Assembly: GCF_010726955.1 (NCBI RefSeq)
Contig: NZ_AP022603.1
Coordinates: forward strand, 2,976,001 to 3,040,000
DNA: 64,000 nt
Reading direction: 5' to 3'
Source of the DNA: Mycolicibacterium fallax
GTDB taxonomy: Bacteria > Actinomycetota > Actinomycetes > Mycobacteriales > Mycobacteriaceae
Within the stretch, counting starts at the first letter, position 1. The number at the start of each line of letters is the position of its first letter. The translations under genes and the position numbers were made by a program. The notes under the pieces were generated by a model. That model searched no databases and was not told where the DNA came from. It saw only the letters and a program-made list of their open reading frames with translations. Positions 7,969 through 16,456 of the stretch are shown here, piece after piece.

Positions 7969-8771
7969 GCCGGGCGCGGCTCCCGGCCCTCTTCGGCGAG
8001 CACCTCCCGGACGTGCCGGGCGGCGTCCTCGCCCTCGTAGGCGCGCACCACGTCCTCGATGCCGCCGCGCATCCGGATGGTGCCGTGGTCGATCCACATC
8101 GCCGAGGTGCACAGCCGGGCCAGGAACTCGTTGGAGTGGCTGGCGAACACCAGGATGCCGGAGCGCTCCACCAGCGCCGACAGCCGGCTGCGGGCCTTCT
8201 TCAGGAACTCCGCGTCGACCGCGCCGATGCCCTCGTCGAGCAGCAGGATCTCCGGGTCGATGCTGGTCACCACGCCCATCGCCAGCCGCACCCGCATGCC
8301 GGTGGAGTAGGTGCGCAGCGGCATCGACAGGTATTCGCCGAGCTCGGTGAACTCGGCGATCTCGTCGACCTTGGCCATCATCTGCTTGCGGGTCTGGCCG
8401 AGGAACAGGCCGCGGATGATGATGTTCTCGAAGCCGGAGATCTCCGGGTCCATCCCGACGCCGAGGTCGAAGACCGGGGCCACCCGGCCGGTCACCCGGG
8501 TCACCCCGCGGGTCGGCTCGTAGATGCCCGACAGCAGCCGCAGCAGGGTGGATTTGCCTGCGCCGTTGTGCCCGACCAGCCCCACCCGGTCGCCCATCTT
8601 GAGGCTCAGGGTGATGTCCTTGAGCGCCTCGACCACCACCACGTTGGAGCTGTTGCGGCCGATGCTGCCGCCGGCCTTGCCCAGGAACGCCTTCTTCAGC
8701 GACCGGGACTTGGCGTCGAAGATCGGGAACTCAACCCAGGCGTCGCGCGCCTCGATGCTCGGTTCGGTCAC
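7965..8771 (-). CDS. wzt: ABC transporter ATP-binding protein for galactan export (Wzt, RfbE-like)
   Basis: A 268-residue ATPase of the polysaccharide-export subfamily. Walker A is GLVGHNGAGKST, the signature region is YSTGMRVRLAMG (this variant replaces the usual LSGGQ in Wzt/TagH proteins), Walker B is EILLLDEGIGAVD and the H-loop is VFASHS. The start is GTG at 8771, 8 bp after the bpa stop, and the end overlaps the glfT1 ATG. It energises the Wzm permease encoded at 6203-7033. The protein is short and lacks the C-terminal carbohydrate-binding domain of O-antigen Wzt proteins, as for the mycobacterial homologue. Confidence 0.92.
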   Translation of the reverse strand: MTEPSIEARDAWVEFPIFDAKSRSLKKAFLGKAGGSIGRNSSNVVVVEALKDITLSLKMGDRVGLVGHNGAGKSTLLRLLSGIYEPTRGVTRVTGRVAPVFDLGVGMDPEISGFENIIIRGLFLGQTRKQMMAKVDEIAEFTELGEYLSMPLRTYSTGMRVRLAMGVVTSIDPEILLLDEGIGAVDAEFLKKARSRLSALVERSGILVFASHSNEFLARLCTSAMWIDHGTIRMRGGIEDVVRAYEGEDAARHVREVLAEEGREPRPA

Positions 8772-8779
8772 CGGCGGGC

Positions 8780-9292
8780 CTACAGATACTGTCCGGTGCC
8801 GGGCGCGCCGGTGCCGCGCGGACCCATCGCCCCGGGCGGCAGCGCGCCCTGGCGCATCTGCTCGAGCTGGGCGCGGGCGGCCATCTGCTGGGCGAACAGC
8901 GCGGTCTGGATGCCGTGGAACAGTCCCTCCAGCCAGCCGACCAGCTGGGCCTGGGCGATCCGCAGCTCGGCGTCCGAGGGCACCGCCTCCTCGCTGAACG
9001 GCAGCGCCAGCCGGTCGAGTTCCTCGCGCAGCTCCGGGGCCAGGCCGTCTTCCAGCTCGGCGATGGACGTCCGGTGGATCTCGCGCAGCCGGGTGCGGCT
9101 GGCCTCGTCCAGCGGCGCCGAACGCACCTCCTCAAGCAGCTGCTTGATCATTGTGCCGATCCGCATCACCTTGGCCGGCTGGGACACCAGGTCGGTGACC
9201 GAGGTCCCGTCGTCGCCCTCGGTGACGGCGCCGGCCAGCACCCGGGCGTCGGGGCTGCCGATGATCTCGATGTGGTCGTCGTTCGTGCTCAC
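8780..9292 (-). CDS. bpa: Bacterial proteasome activator Bpa (Rv3780-like)
   Basis: A 170-residue alpha-helical protein ending in GTGQYL. The C-terminal GQYL motif is the element by which mycobacterial Bpa docks on and opens the 20S proteasome without ATP. The long conserved helices are visible as KVMRIGTMIKQLLEEVR, ELEDGLAPELREELDRL and LVGWLEGLFHGIQTALFAQ. I chose GTG at 9292, which overlaps the preceding stop in a GTGA junction; an in-frame ATG at 9316 would add 8 residues. Its place inside a cell-wall glycan operon is conserved in mycobacteria as far as I recall, although no functional link is evident. Confidence 0.93.
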   Translation of the reverse strand: MSTNDDHIEIIGSPDARVLAGAVTEGDDGTSVTDLVSQPAKVMRIGTMIKQLLEEVRSAPLDEASRTRLREIHRTSIAELEDGLAPELREELDRLALPFSEEAVPSDAELRIAQAQLVGWLEGLFHGIQTALFAQQMAARAQLEQMRQGALPPGAMGPRGTGAPGTGQYL

Positions 9293-11268
9293 GGTTGCGG
9301 TGCTCCTCCGCGCCATTCGTAGATGCGGGCGTGGCCGTTGTCGTAGATCTTGGCCCACGACGCCGACCGGTCCAACGACACTAGCCCGTCGGGCATGACG
9401 AACCCGCGCACGACCGTGTCATTGAGCAGTAGATACCGGATACCCAATTTTTGGACGGCCCGGGCGACCCTGGCGTCGTGGTCGGCGTCGTCGGCGTAGG
9501 CCCAGATGACGAACCGGTTCCAGCCGGGGCCCTGCTGCACCGGGTAGTCGTAGTGCGTCCACAGCGGGTGCAGGCCGGCGACGGCGTACATCCAGGCGGT
9601 CCCGTCGGTGTTGGCGTTGCCGATCAGGGTGTCGCGGGCCCCGGGCTGGCCGGCCAGCCAGGCGAACGCCGCCAGGTCGGCGGGCTTGACCATCGCCGCG
9701 TCGTACTTCTGGCCCAGCAGGTAGCTGTTGCGGGGGAAGTAGTGCACGGCCAGTCCGACGGTGCTCAGCACCAGGATCGCCGCCGTCGTCGAGATCCAGA
9801 ACCGGCGGCCGGGGTCGGCGCGCCGGCGCACCGCCAGCCGCAACCCCGCCACCGCCAGCAGCACCGCGGTGAACAACCCGATGCCGGCGATCGGCGCCGC
9901 CAGCAGCGTCACCACCGCGGACAGCCGGCGCGGGTCGCTGTAGAACAGGTCGCTGTACCGGGCGATCACCACGCCGATCGGGCCGCCGAACGGCGCGGCG
10001 GAGTGCACGATCGCCACGATCAGCAGCAGCCACACCGCCAGCGGCCACCACACCCGCCGCACGATCAGCACCACCGCGCCCGCGGCGGCCAGCGCGATCA
10101 GCGCGTTCTGGATCGGCCAGTCGTTGAGGTGGCGGGTGTGCAGGAACACCGCGTTGAACAGCGCCCGCTTGCGGCCGAGGTGGCTGACGAAGGAGTGCCC
10201 GGCGATGACCTCGGCCTGGTCGAGCACCGACAGCAGCTGCGGGGCCAGTACCAGCAGCGACGGCACCGCCACCGCGGCCAGGGTGCCGACGTCGGCGAGC
10301 CGGCCGCGGACCGGCCGCCAGAGGATCTGGCAGCACCACCACGCCGCCAGGAACGTCACCATCACCACCCCGCCGGTCAGGTGCACCGAGAACAGCCCGA
10401 TCACCGCGAGCACGGCCAGTGGGATCCGGCGGCGATCGGACAGGCACGACATCACCAGCACGGTGGTGGGGATGGCCAGCCCGTAGGCGACCAGGTTCGG
10501 CATGGCGGCGACGTCGAACTCGACGTAGGGCAGCGCGGTGAACGAGGCGGCCAACGCCCCGGCGGTGGCGGCCGCCCCGGCCGCGCGCCACGCGGTGGTC
10601 CGCGGCCGCAGCAGCCACCAGGCCAGCGTCGCCGCGCCGGCGGGGAACAGCCACACCGCCGCGGCCAGCGCGCTGATGGTGTAGGCGGTGGTCGGGGCGG
10701 CGCCGGTGAGCTGGGCCAGCACCGCGGCAAGCGCGTGGAACGCCGACGGGTAGTACAGCGGCGCGTGGGTGTCGGTGTTGCGCAGCTCGCCCATGTGCAG
10801 CGACGAGGCGTCGCCGGTGTCGAGGATGTACCGGATGGTGTTGGCGTGCCAGACCGAGTCCCAGGTGGACGGGATCTGCTGCCAGCCCGGGATCCCGCGG
10901 TACGCCGCCCAGGCGATCAGCGCCGCCCCGAGCAGTACGCCGGCGCCGGCCAGCAGCGCGGGGCCCAGCGAGCTCCGGCGCTCGGCCGGGTCGGGCGCGG
11001 TGGCGGGGGTGCGCCGCAGCCGGGCCCGCAGCGCCGGCCCGGCCGCCGCGACGGCGGTCACCGCGGCCAGCGTGAGCAGCGCGGTCAGCGCGTTCCAGCC
11101 GATGCCCAGTGCGCCGAACGGGATGATGGCCAGGCCGACGACGCCGTAGGTCAGCGCGGGCCCGACCGCGATGGCGGCCGGCCAGCCGAGCCGGCCGGCG
11201 CGGGCGACCAGGGTTCCGGGGAGTACCGCCGCGGCGAGCGCCGCTAGCAGGAGGCCCCAAAAACTCAC
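9289..11268 (-). CDS. Large polytopic membrane protein, glycosyltransferase-like (Rv3779-like, DUF6541-type)
   Basis: About 659 residues with 11 or more hydrophobic spans, starting immediately with [18 protein letters not shown] periplasmic C-terminal part contains [17 protein letters not shown] and ends near [12 protein letters not shown]. The topology resembles polyprenol-dependent GT-C enzymes. The M. tuberculosis homologue Rv3779 has been linked to polyprenyl-phospho-mannose metabolism, but its reaction is not settled. GTG 11268 gives a length close to that homologue (666); the frame is open further upstream with no better start. It is the first gene of the operon and is divergent from the aminotransferase gene at 11369. 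Confidence 0.85.
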   Translation of the reverse strand: MSFWGLLLAALAAAVLPGTLVARAGRLGWPAAIAVGPALTYGVVGLAIIPFGALGIGWNALTALLTLAAVTAVAAAGPALRARLRRTPATAPDPAERRSSLGPALLAGAGVLLGAALIAWAAYRGIPGWQQIPSTWDSVWHANTIRYILDTGDASSLHMGELRNTDTHAPLYYPSAFHALAAVLAQLTGAAPTTAYTISALAAAVWLFPAGAATLAWWLLRPRTTAWRAAGAAATAGALAASFTALPYVEFDVAAMPNLVAYGLAIPTTVLVMSCLSDRRRIPLAVLAVIGLFSVHLTGGVVMVTFLAAWWCCQILWRPVRGRLADVGTLAAVAVPSLLVLAPQLLSVLDQAEVIAGHSFVSHLGRKRALFNAVFLHTRHLNDWPIQNALIALAAAGAVVLIVRRVWWPLAVWLLLIVAIVHSAAPFGGPIGVVIARYSDLFYSDPRRLSAVVTLLAAPIAGIGLFTAVLLAVAGLRLAVRRRADPGRRFWISTTAAILVLSTVGLAVHYFPRNSYLLGQKYDAAMVKPADLAAFAWLAGQPGARDTLIGNANTDGTAWMYAVAGLHPLWTHYDYPVQQGPGWNRFVIWAYADDADHDARVARAVQKLGIRYLLLNDTVVRGFVMPDGLVSLDRSASWAKIYDNGHARIYEWRGGAPQP

Positions 11269-11368
11269 TGCATTAGTATGGCTGGCCAGTGACCCATCCC
11301 GGTTCAGGGAGGGTTCGCGTTCAGGACTGAACCAACATCGCATACCCGGATCCGAAGGGGTGGCCGCC

Positions 11369-12565
11369 ATGGTGTTCGACGTCGCCCGGGTGCGCGGTCT
11401 GCACCCGAACCTGGGCGACGGCTGGATCCGGCTGGACTCCCCGCTGGGCATGTTGGTCCCGGATGCGGTGTCCACCACGGTCTCCACCGCGTTTCGCACC
11501 TCGGCGCCGATCGACGCGGGCCCGCACCCGTCGGCCCGGCGCAGCGCGACCCTGCTGGACGCCGCCCGGGTGGCGATCGCCGAGCTGGTCGGCGCCGATC
11601 CCGCCGGCGTGGTGCTGGGCGCGGACCGTGCGGTGCTGTTGACCCTGCTCGCCGACGTGGCCTCGTCCCGGCTGGGCCTGGGCTACGAGGTCGTCGTCAC
11701 CCGGCTCGACGACGAGGCGAACATCGCGCCCTGGCTGCGGGCGTCCGACCGGTTCGGCGCCAAGGTGAAGTGGGCCGAGGTTGACGTCGAGACCGGTGAG
11801 CTGCCGTCCTGGCAGTGGGAGGACCTGATCACCGGGGCCACCCGGCTGGTCGCGCTGCCGACCGCCTCGGCGACCCTGGGCGCGACGGTGGACCTGCGGA
11901 CCCCGGCGAAGCTGATGCGCGAGGTCGGCGGGCTGGTCATCGTCGACCACACCGCGGCCGCGCCGTACCGGCTGATCGACATCAACGAGCTCGGCGCCGA
12001 CGTGCTGGCGCTCAACGCGGTCAGCTGGGGCGGCCCGCCGATCGGCGCGCTGGTGTTCCGGGATCCGGCGGTGATCAGCAGTTTCGCCCCGGTGTCGATG
12101 AACCCGCTGGCCATCGGCCCGGCCCGGCTGGAGCTCGGCGTGCACCAGTACGGGCTGCTCGGCGGGCTGGTCGCCAGCATCGAATACCTGGCGAACCTCG
12201 ACGAGGCGGCCACCGGGTCGCGCCGCGACCGGCTGGCCTACTCGATGGGCTCGGCGGCGGACTACCTCGGCCAGCTGTTCGGCTACCTGGTGGCCTCGCT
12301 GCGGTCGCTGCCGCTGGTGATGCTGCTCGGGGCGCCCGATGACAGCATCCCGGTGGTCAGCTTCGCGGTGCAGAACGTGCCGGCCGAGCGGGTCGCGGCG
12401 CGGCTGGCCGACAACGGCATCCTCGCCATCGCCAACGCGCCGTCGCGGGCGCTGGACGCGCTGGGCGTCAACGACGTCGGCGGCGCGGTGACGGTCGGCC
12501 TGGCGCACTATTCGACGACCGGCGAGGTGGATCAGCTGGTCCGGGTGCTGGCCTCGCTCGGCTGA
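11369..12565 (+). CDS. Class V aminotransferase-fold protein lacking the catalytic lysine (Rv3778c-like)
   Basis: 398 residues, the size of Rv3778c, with the fold of cysteine desulfurase/class V aminotransferases: [24 protein letters not shown], and [13 protein letters not shown], whose Asp normally contacts the PLP ring nitrogen. Where cysteine desulfurases have S-x-H-K before a G-P-x-G-I-G-A-L segment, this protein reads [13 protein letters not shown], with Ser219 at the lysine position. No other lysine is near. It therefore probably does not form the normal internal aldimine, and it may be a pseudoenzyme or use PLP differently. The start is ATG 11369 with GAAGGGG 8 nt upstream. It is convergent with the oxidoreductase gene. 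Confidence 0.82.
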   Translation: MVFDVARVRGLHPNLGDGWIRLDSPLGMLVPDAVSTTVSTAFRTSAPIDAGPHPSARRSATLLDAARVAIAELVGADPAGVVLGADRAVLLTLLADVASSRLGLGYEVVVTRLDDEANIAPWLRASDRFGAKVKWAEVDVETGELPSWQWEDLITGATRLVALPTASATLGATVDLRTPAKLMREVGGLVIVDHTAAAPYRLIDINELGADVLALNAVSWGGPPIGALVFRDPAVISSFAPVSMNPLAIGPARLELGVHQYGLLGGLVASIEYLANLDEAATGSRRDRLAYSMGSAADYLGQLFGYLVASLRSLPLVMLLGAPDDSIPVVSFAVQNVPAERVAARLADNGILAIANAPSRALDALGVNDVGGAVTVGLAHYSTTGEVDQLVRVLASLG

Positions 12566-12572
12566 ACCGCGG

Positions 12573-13541
12573 CTACACCGTCAGCACGATTTTTCCGGTC
12601 ACCTGCCCGGCGGCCAGCATGGCGTGCGCCTCGGCGGCCCGGGCCAGCGGCAGCCGGGCACCGATGACCGGGCGCACCCGCCGATCGGCGATCATCGGCC
12701 AGACGTTTTCGGTGACCGCCGCGGTGATCCGGGCCTTGCCCGACGGCCCGTCGACCGGGCGTCCGCGCAGCGCGGTGGCGATCACCCCGGCCCGCTTGGC
12801 CAGCAGCTTGCCGAGGTTCAGCTCGGCCTTCACCCCGCCCTGCATGCCGATCACGATGAGCCGGCCGTCGGCGGCCAGCGCGTCGACATTGCGGTCCAGG
12901 TAGGAGGCCCCGACGATGTCGAGGATGACGTCGGCGCCGCCCTCGGCCCGCAGCACGGCGACGAAGTCCTCGTCGCGGTAGTTGATCGCGATGTCGGCGC
13001 CCAGCGCGCGGCAGTCGTCGAGCTTGGCCGTCGAACCGGCGGTGACGGCGACCCGCGCACCGAGGGCCTTGGCGACCTGGATGGCGTGCGTGCCGATCCC
13101 GCTGGCGCCGCCGTGCAGCAGCACCAGCTGGCCGGCGTGCAGCCCGGCGGTCTGGACCAGGTTGGACCACACCGTGGCGGCCACCTCCGGCAGCCCGGCC
13201 GCGTCGACCAGCGGCACCGGGTCGGGGACCGGCAGCAGCTGGCCGGCGGGCACCGCCACGTACTCGGCGTAGCCGCCGCCGGCCAGCAGCGCGCAGACCG
13301 GCTCGCCCACCGGCCAGCCGTCGACGCCGGGCCCGGTGTCGGCGACGACGCCGGAAACCTCCAGGCCAAGGATGTCGCTGGCCCCCGGCGGCGGGGGGTA
13401 TTTGCCGGCGGCCTGCAGCAGATCGGCGCGGTTCACGCCGGTGGCGGCGACCCGGATCAGGACCTCTCCGGGGCCGGGTTGGGGGTCGGCGGCTTCGGTC
13501 CAGGCGAGCTCTCCGGGCGCGGTGACGGCGATGGCGTGCAT
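12573..13541 (-). CDS. NAD(P)H:quinone oxidoreductase, zinc-independent MDR family (Rv3777-like)
   Basis: 322 residues with the medium-chain dehydrogenase/reductase layout: an N-terminal GroES-like domain (PGPGEVLIRVAATGVNRADLLQ, with the NRAD motif of quinone oxidoreductases) and a nucleotide-binding domain with GGASGIGTHAIQVAKALGA. Catalytic zinc ligands are absent, as expected for the QOR/PIG3 subgroup. The C terminus, AAGQVTGKIVLTV, is typical. ATG 13541 is chosen because the sequence upstream does not look coding. It is divergent from the MarR regulator gene, with 66 bp between the starts. Confidence 0.9.
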   Translation of the reverse strand: MHAIAVTAPGELAWTEAADPQPGPGEVLIRVAATGVNRADLLQAAGKYPPPPGASDILGLEVSGVVADTGPGVDGWPVGEPVCALLAGGGYAEYVAVPAGQLLPVPDPVPLVDAAGLPEVAATVWSNLVQTAGLHAGQLVLLHGGASGIGTHAIQVAKALGARVAVTAGSTAKLDDCRALGADIAINYRDEDFVAVLRAEGGADVILDIVGASYLDRNVDALAADGRLIVIGMQGGVKAELNLGKLLAKRAGVIATALRGRPVDGPSGKARITAAVTENVWPMIADRRVRPVIGARLPLARAAEAHAMLAAGQVTGKIVLTV

Positions 13542-13607
13542 GTCGCCGACGGTAGTCCAGCTCAGATGGGTATTTCGGTTGTCGGCACCGTGAAATATCA
13601 TGCAGCT

Positions 13608-14120
13608 ATGGAGGGGATCATTGCGGGTCGCACCGCGGGGGACATGCCGGGGCTGGATATAGCCGAACAGCGAGCCTGGGAGAACTACCTGGACTCGGCG
13701 TTACGGATGTACGCCACATTGAATCGGGGGCTGGCGGACACGCACAAACTGGGTTTGGTCGATGTTCGGTTGCTCGAATTGTTGGACCGGTCGCCGACCG
13801 GTTCGTTACGGATGGGGGATCTGGCCGAGGCGTTGCTGGCGCTGCCCAGCAGGGTGACCAGGCAAATCCGTCGCCTGGAGGGGCTGGGCCTGGTCGAGCG
13901 GACGTCGAGTCCCGAAGACGGGCGCGGGGTGCTGGCCGCGATCACCGACGAGGGCCGGGAGACCGTCGCCAAGGCGATGGTGACCTACAGCGAGTCCGTT
14001 CGGCTGAACTTTCTCAGCCAACTGTCGCGGCCGCAGATGGCGGCGATGGGGGAGAGCTGCCGGCGGATCGGCTCGGCGCTGCGCACGTCGGGGTCGCCGG
14101 CCAAATTCGGCCGGACCTGA
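13608..14120 (+). CDS. MarR-family transcriptional regulator
   Basis: A 170-residue winged-helix protein. The DNA-recognition region is LRMGDLAEALLALPSRVTRQIRRLEGLGLVERTSSPEDGRG (residues about 66-106), with the wing carrying the conserved DGR. The flanking helices are those of a MarR dimerisation domain. It is divergent from the quinone oxidoreductase, which makes that gene and itself the likely targets. The ligand is unknown. The start ATG at 13608 lies 66 bp from the oxidoreductase start. Confidence 0.87.
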   Translation: MEGIIAGRTAGDMPGLDIAEQRAWENYLDSALRMYATLNRGLADTHKLGLVDVRLLELLDRSPTGSLRMGDLAEALLALPSRVTRQIRRLEGLGLVERTSSPEDGRGVLAAITDEGRETVAKAMVTYSESVRLNFLSQLSRPQMAAMGESCRRIGSALRTSGSPAKFGRT

Positions 14121-14175
14121 GCCGCGCCGGGTCCGCCGGTCACCGGTCGGTCACACCACCGCTACGCTGTCGTGC

Positions 14176-14262
14176 GGTGGCGTGGCAGAGCGGCCTAATG
14201 CACTCGCCTTGAAAGCGAGAGACGGCTAACACCGTCCGGGGGTTCAAATCCCTCCGCCACCG
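14176..14262 (+). tRNA. tRNA-Ser(UGA)
   Basis: An 87-nt cloverleaf. The acceptor stem GGTGGCG (14176-14182) pairs with CGCCACC before discriminator G at 14262. The anticodon loop contains TGA, and the long variable arm and the T-loop GTTCAAATC are present. CCA is not encoded. It marks the left border of an accessory region with toxin-antitoxin genes and an IS21 element. Confidence 0.96.
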
Positions 14263-14313
14263 CAGTTCAGGAGGGGTTTCGGGTTCGTGGGCAGGAGTCC
14301 GAGAACCCTTCCC

Positions 14314-14330
14314 TGTCACGCAATGTCACA
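14314..14330 (+). repeat. 17-nt motif downstream of tRNA-Ser, copy 1
   Basis: TGTCACGCAATGTCACA occurs 52 nt after this tRNA-Ser. A 15/17 match occurs after the other tRNA-Ser at 56962-56978. It contains two direct TGTCAC half-sites. The role is unknown; it may be a leftover of an integrase arm site. Confidence 0.5.
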
Positions 14331-14420
14331 CGCCTGTGGGATTACAGATACGGACACGGGCGGCACCAGGTATCTCGATTCGGAAATGACGCCTCTGTAG
14401 CTCCCCGTAAGGCGTGGTGA

Positions 14421-14441
14421 TGTACGGACAGTTACCGTACA
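14421..14441. promoter_or_regulatory. Palindromic operator upstream of the TacA/TacT-like operon
   Basis: TGTACGG-N7-CCGTACA is a perfect 7-bp-arm inverted repeat 46 nt before the antitoxin start. DUF1778/GNAT modules are autoregulated by the ribbon-helix-helix antitoxin binding such palindromes, so this is the likely operator. Confidence 0.65.
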
Positions 14442-14487
14442 CTTTGTGTATCCAGTCCACTCACGCCACCGAAAGGGGTGCTCTAAG

Positions 14488-14757
14488 TTGTCCACGAAGA
14501 CCAGGCGAATGGAGATTCGCGCCGCAGAACACACCCTGGAGCGCATCCAACGCGCGGCCAGTGTGGTTCACGAGCCTGCCTCGGAGTTCGTCCGCAAAGC
14601 CGCTCTAGCGCGAGCGGAGGAAGTGCTGCGACGGGACTTGGTTACCGTCATGCCCGCAGAGCAGTTCGACGCGCTCATGGCATCACTCGATGTTGCCGAT
14701 GCGGCTCCCCGTCTTTCCTCTGCCGCACGGAAGCCCGCAGTATTCAACCGGCGATGA
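14488..14757 (+). CDS. DUF1778 (TacA-like) antitoxin
   Basis: An 89-residue ribbon-helix-helix antitoxin. The N terminus (STKTRRMEIRAAEHTLERIQRAA) matches the DUF1778 DNA-binding strand and helix. The C-terminal tail (SSAARKPAVFNRR) is the toxin-neutralising arm type. The start is taken as TTG 14488, with GAAAGGGG about 9 nt upstream; ATG 14509 would cut into the DNA-binding strand. The stop overlaps the toxin start (ATGA). It lies in the accessory region behind tRNA-Ser(UGA), where base composition is lower in GC than the flanks. Confidence 0.88.
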   Translation: MSTKTRRMEIRAAEHTLERIQRAASVVHEPASEFVRKAALARAEEVLRRDLVTVMPAEQFDALMASLDVADAAPRLSSAARKPAVFNRR

Positions 14758-15260
14758 CCGAGTTCGAGTCCTCGCGGCTTGAGGAGGGGCACATCCTTGC
14801 CGGGTTCGATTGCGGCAAGGACTCCCTCAACAACTGGCTGCAATCTGACGCACATCGTGTACACGCGGGAAGTGTGGCGCGCGTTCAGGTCTGGACGCCG
14901 CTTGGTGAGTCAAAGGTGTGCGCCTACTTCGCAATATGTCCTACGGAGGTGGTGCGCGCTGAGGACGGGGTAACAGGCTCGTTTGCTGGTGGTTACTCGC
15001 GCATCCCGGGATTCTTGATTGCACGCCTCGCTCTCGACAAGTCGCTCATTGGGCAGGGGTACGGGGAGCAACTGCTGCTCGACGCCCTTGGTATAGCTGT
15101 GGCGGCTGCTGAAATCGGTGGTGGACGACTCATCGTGGTCGATGCCATTGACGACGAAGCTGCTGAGTTCTATAAGAGATACGACTTCGTGCCTGTCAAG
15201 AAGCGCGAGCGCCGACTTGTCATGAAGGTCGTCACCGCCGCGGAGGCGCTCAGAAACTAA
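14754..15260 (+). CDS. GNAT acetyltransferase toxin (TacT-like)
   Basis: A 168-residue GNAT-fold protein paired with the DUF1778 antitoxin. Toxins of this class acetylate the amino group of charged tRNAs and block translation. Visible parts are FDCGKDSLNNWLQ at the N terminus (typical of TacT/AtaT/ItaT toxins), the strand LIARLALDKSLIGQGYGEQLL forming the acetyl-CoA pyrophosphate loop (G-Q-G-Y-G), and a C-terminal EFYKRYDFVPV with the catalytic-type Tyr. The gene overlaps the antitoxin stop by 4 bp. Its end abuts an IS3 orfA remnant. The target tRNA cannot be told from sequence. Confidence 0.88.
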   Translation: MTEFESSRLEEGHILAGFDCGKDSLNNWLQSDAHRVHAGSVARVQVWTPLGESKVCAYFAICPTEVVRAEDGVTGSFAGGYSRIPGFLIARLALDKSLIGQGYGEQLLLDALGIAVAAAEIGGGRLIVVDAIDDEAAEFYKRYDFVPVKKRERRLVMKVVTAAEALRN

Positions 15261-15359
15261 GATCTCGATGGTCTCTTCGAGCGCGCGAATCTTCTTACGC
15301 AGCGCACGCAACTCTTGGCTCTCCGCCGTCGACACCCCGGCCGTCTGGCCGTCGTCAGC
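15258..15359 (-). pseudogene. IS3-family orfA remnant (34 codons)
   Basis: The minus-strand translation gives ADDGQTAGVSTAESQEL followed by RALRKKIRALEETIEIL, the conserved C-terminal leucine-zipper segment of IS3-family OrfA. It is cut on one side at the GNAT toxin stop and runs into an in-frame stop on the other. It is a scrap of an earlier insertion lying between the two toxin-antitoxin modules. Confidence 0.75.
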
Positions 15360-15439
15360 GCCCGACCCCTACCCCCACGTGCTCAACCTCAGTGCCTCCG
15401 AACAGGACGTCAAGCGCCGCGGGATGTGCGCCCCCGCCA

Positions 15440-15455
15440 AAAGTGTTTACACTTT
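15440..15455. promoter_or_regulatory. Palindrome overlapping the promoter of the second TA module
   Basis: AAAGTGT-TT-ACACTTT is a perfect inverted repeat ending 2 nt before the first GTG of the toxin-like gene. It contains TACACT, a -10-like hexamer. The position suggests an autoregulatory operator on a leaderless transcript. Confidence 0.55.
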
Positions 15456-15457
15456 AT

Positions 15458-15766
15458 GTGGTGGAGATCCGTATTGAGGAGGCAGCGCGTAGGCACGGGA
15501 TCGAAGATTGGGAGATACGAGCGATCATCGAGTATCCGGAGTGCCGGATCCGACTCACCCCGCGGCGGGCGGGAGCTGATCCCCACTTGTTCGCCGGGCG
15601 GATCTATGACCAGCCGCCGCTGGAGATCATCGCGAACCTTGCCGACGAGGACGCGTGGACCGCGTTCCACGCGATGCTGCTGCGGCGTTCAACTGCACTC
15701 GAGGCGGACATGGACAGGTTGGCTCCTGGCCTGTTCGCCGCGATCGTCGACCACCAGCGCTCATGA
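15458..15766 (+). CDS. Putative toxin, BrnT-like, of a toxin-antitoxin pair
   Basis: A 102-residue protein beginning VVEIRIEEAARRHGIEDWEI. The HG-I motif, the following short strands and the PLEIIANL segment recall the BrnT RNase-like fold, but the similarity is weak and I would not assign catalytic residues. It is followed at 14 bp by a ribbon-helix-helix gene, the toxin-first order used by BrnT/BrnA. The start is GTG 15458 or 15461, directly behind a palindrome with a -10-like element, so there is almost no leader. An alternative reading is an unrelated small protein. Confidence 0.6.
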   Translation: MVEIRIEEAARRHGIEDWEIRAIIEYPECRIRLTPRRAGADPHLFAGRIYDQPPLEIIANLADEDAWTAFHAMLLRRSTALEADMDRLAPGLFAAIVDHQRS

Positions 15767-15780
15767 GAAGGAGGAACGAA

Positions 15781-16083
15781 ATGTCGGCAGAAGATGGTCT
15801 GACCAGCGACGACTACGCCGCCATGGCGCAGAGTTACGAGGAAAATCCCCCCCGCCGGGACGAGATGGTGGGCGACCCCTACGTGTCCCCCTCCGCAATG
15901 CGGATGGGGCGCCCCCGCGGGGGAGGCGAACCGCGCGGGGCGAGTCCGACGCGTGCGTTGCGGTTGCCTGCCCGTCTGGACGAGGCACTCGAGGAACGTG
16001 CCTCCAACACAGGTTCCACAGTCAGTGAGCTGATGCGCGAAGCTGTCACGGAGTACTTGGACCGCCACGGGGTCAGCTCCTAG
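15781..16083 (+). CDS. Ribbon-helix-helix (CopG-type) antitoxin
   Basis: 100 residues. The N-terminal half is polar with a Pro/Arg/Gly-rich stretch. The C-terminal half is the RHH domain TRALRLPARLDEALEERA followed by TGSTVSELMREAVTEYLDRH, a textbook CopG/MetJ fold. A strong AAGGAGG precedes the ATG at 15781. In BrnA the RHH domain is likewise C-terminal and the toxin-binding part N-terminal, which supports pairing with the upstream gene. Confidence 0.78.
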   Translation: MSAEDGLTSDDYAAMAQSYEENPPRRDEMVGDPYVSPSAMRMGRPRGGGEPRGASPTRALRLPARLDEALEERASNTGSTVSELMREAVTEYLDRHGVSS

Positions 16084-16188
16084 GCAGCTGCTCCCACCGC
16101 GCATCCGCGCCCCTGCGCCACAACCCGCGGCAGTCACCGGCCCGCGCCCTGGCGATCAGGTCGCGTTCGGCGTCGGTGGGCGGGTGCG

Positions 16189-16456
16189 TTATAAGCGCAG
16201 CGAACCCCGCAGCGAGGTGAGCCGGGCGCACTGGTCGAACTCGGTGGTCGCGGAGTTGCCGGTAGTGGGATCTGTGAGTTCCGCTCGGCCCCAGTCCGCG
16301 GCCCAGTGGATGGTCCACCCGGACATCGTGGCGAGACCGTGCACCGCGGTGCGATGGTCCTCGGTTATGCGCGCCCCGAGCACCACCGGCACCCTGGCCA
16401 GGAAACGGTGATCGATTCTGGTCCGAGCGAAGTCGAGGTCGCCGAGGTGCGTTTCG
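16189..16456 (-). pseudogene. 3' part of a gene split by the IS21 element
   Basis: The minus-strand frame enters from the IS as GETHLGDLDFARTRIDHRF, continues with VVLGARITEDHRTAVHGL and ends at TAA 16189. If 16457-19004 is removed, this reads in frame from the fragment at 19005-19213 (LLLGECG joined to ETHLGDLDF). The product is unknown. Another plausible reading frame (ALITHPPTDAERDLIARARAG) runs over 16080-16200 on the same strand, so the 3' end may also be frameshifted. Confidence 0.6.

Noticed and set aside
9289..11499. Longer 736-residue version of the Rv3779-like protein
   Set aside because: The extra N-terminal part is polar, overlaps the divergent aminotransferase start and lacks a ribosome site; GTG 11268 gives the expected length.
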